5,952 bases of DNA from Rhodococcus sp. (in: high G+C Gram-positive bacteria) (GTDB lineage Bacteria > Actinomycetota > Actinomycetes > Mycobacteriales > Mycobacteriaceae). The translations under genes and the position numbers were made by a program. Position 1 is the stretch's first letter. Every line of letters begins with the position of its first letter. The notes beneath the pieces are model-generated. The model worked only from the letters and a program-made list of their open reading frames with translations. It ran no database searches and had not been told where the DNA came from. This document shows positions 5,775-5,952 of this stretch, one piece after another. The stretch is from contig JAAYXN010000010.1 of the NCBI GenBank assembly GCA_012515885.1, positions 1 through 5,952 of the forward strand. The letters run 5' to 3'.

Positions 5775-5952
5775 CTACCACTGTCCTTTCAATCGGTGCA
5801 GTTGTGCGTCGAAGATTTCATCGGCTTGCGGGATGTGCTCTCGGTACCAGCGGTTCCAGTTGCCGTATTTATCTCCAGCGATCAATAGAATGCCTCGACG
5901 CTCGGGGTCAAATGCGAAAAGTATTCGGATCTCGGTGCGCCCACGTGACCCG
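5775..5952 (-). CDS. higB: HigB/Gp49-like toxin of the RelE superfamily, C-terminal part (cut by window edge)
   Basis: The last 58 residues of a small toxin are visible, ending at TAG 5777-5775. The frame reads from 5951 and its start lies off the right edge. The visible part contains SRGRTEIRILFAFDPERRGI, then LLIAGDKYGNWNRWYREHIP and a C-terminal helix with DEIFDAQLHRLKGQW. This matches the phage-derived Gp49-like/HigB family, whose members are typically ribosome-dependent mRNA endonucleases of the RelE/ParE superfamily. Toxin-first order with an XRE antitoxin directly behind it is the HigBA arrangement, seen for example in the M. tuberculosis Rv2022c-Rv2021c and Rv3182-Rv3183 pairs. The start, the promoter and the N-terminal strand are not visible, so completeness and activity cannot be judged. 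No frameshift is seen in the visible part. Confidence 0.85.
   Translation of the reverse strand, partial: GSRGRTEIRILFAFDPERRGILLIAGDKYGNWNRWYREHIPQADEIFDAQLHRLKGQW

Noticed and set aside
1..5952. CRISPR arrays, tRNA/rRNA genes, insertion sequences and attachment sites
   Set aside because: No regularly spaced repeats, cloverleaf-like sequences, transposase motifs or terminal inverted repeats with target duplications were seen.

Overview
The window comes from a high-GC Gram-positive bacterium, most likely an actinobacterium of the Mycobacteriales type (Mycobacterium, Gordonia, Dietzia or Corynebacterium relatives). The evidence is the strong G/C bias at third codon positions, a glucosylglycerate hydrolase of mycobacterial length, an actinobacterial-style PhoX with a long N-terminal extension, and a probable leaderless promoter. 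The species cannot be fixed from the sequence.

Layout, left to right. (1) Positions 1-892, minus strand: a compact copper-handling operon, copZ (Atx1-like chaperone), a 58-residue single-pass membrane protein, and the N-terminal part of a copper P1B-type ATPase (CopA) that runs off the left edge. The genes are separated by only 2 nt each. (2) Positions 893-1044: a divergent intergenic region with a long nested dyad that resembles a CsoR-type copper operator, placed over the predicted cop promoter. (3) Positions 1045-2382, plus: a GH63 glucosylglycerate hydrolase with its key acidic residues in place. (4) Positions 2452-3201, plus: a secreted GH25 muramidase (lysozyme), probably transcribed from its own, possibly leaderless, promoter. 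(5) Positions 3238-5316, minus, convergent with the lysozyme: a Tat-exported PhoX-family alkaline phosphatase lipoprotein, with two inverted repeats in its upstream region. (6) Positions 5467-5952, minus: a toxin-first type II toxin-antitoxin pair of the HigBA (Gp49/XRE) kind. The toxin runs off the right edge, and the pair is more A/T-rich than its neighbours.

The genes do not form one pathway. They are independent housekeeping and stress modules: copper efflux, recovery of a compatible solute (glucosylglycerate), cell-wall hydrolysis, extracytoplasmic phosphate scavenging, and a TA module probably acquired by transfer. I found no convincing evidence of a wholly new multi-gene system. The most interesting leads are the small membrane protein inside the copper operon, the nested copper operator, the cysteine motif in the leader of PhoX, and the hairpin that may cover the phoX ribosome binding site.
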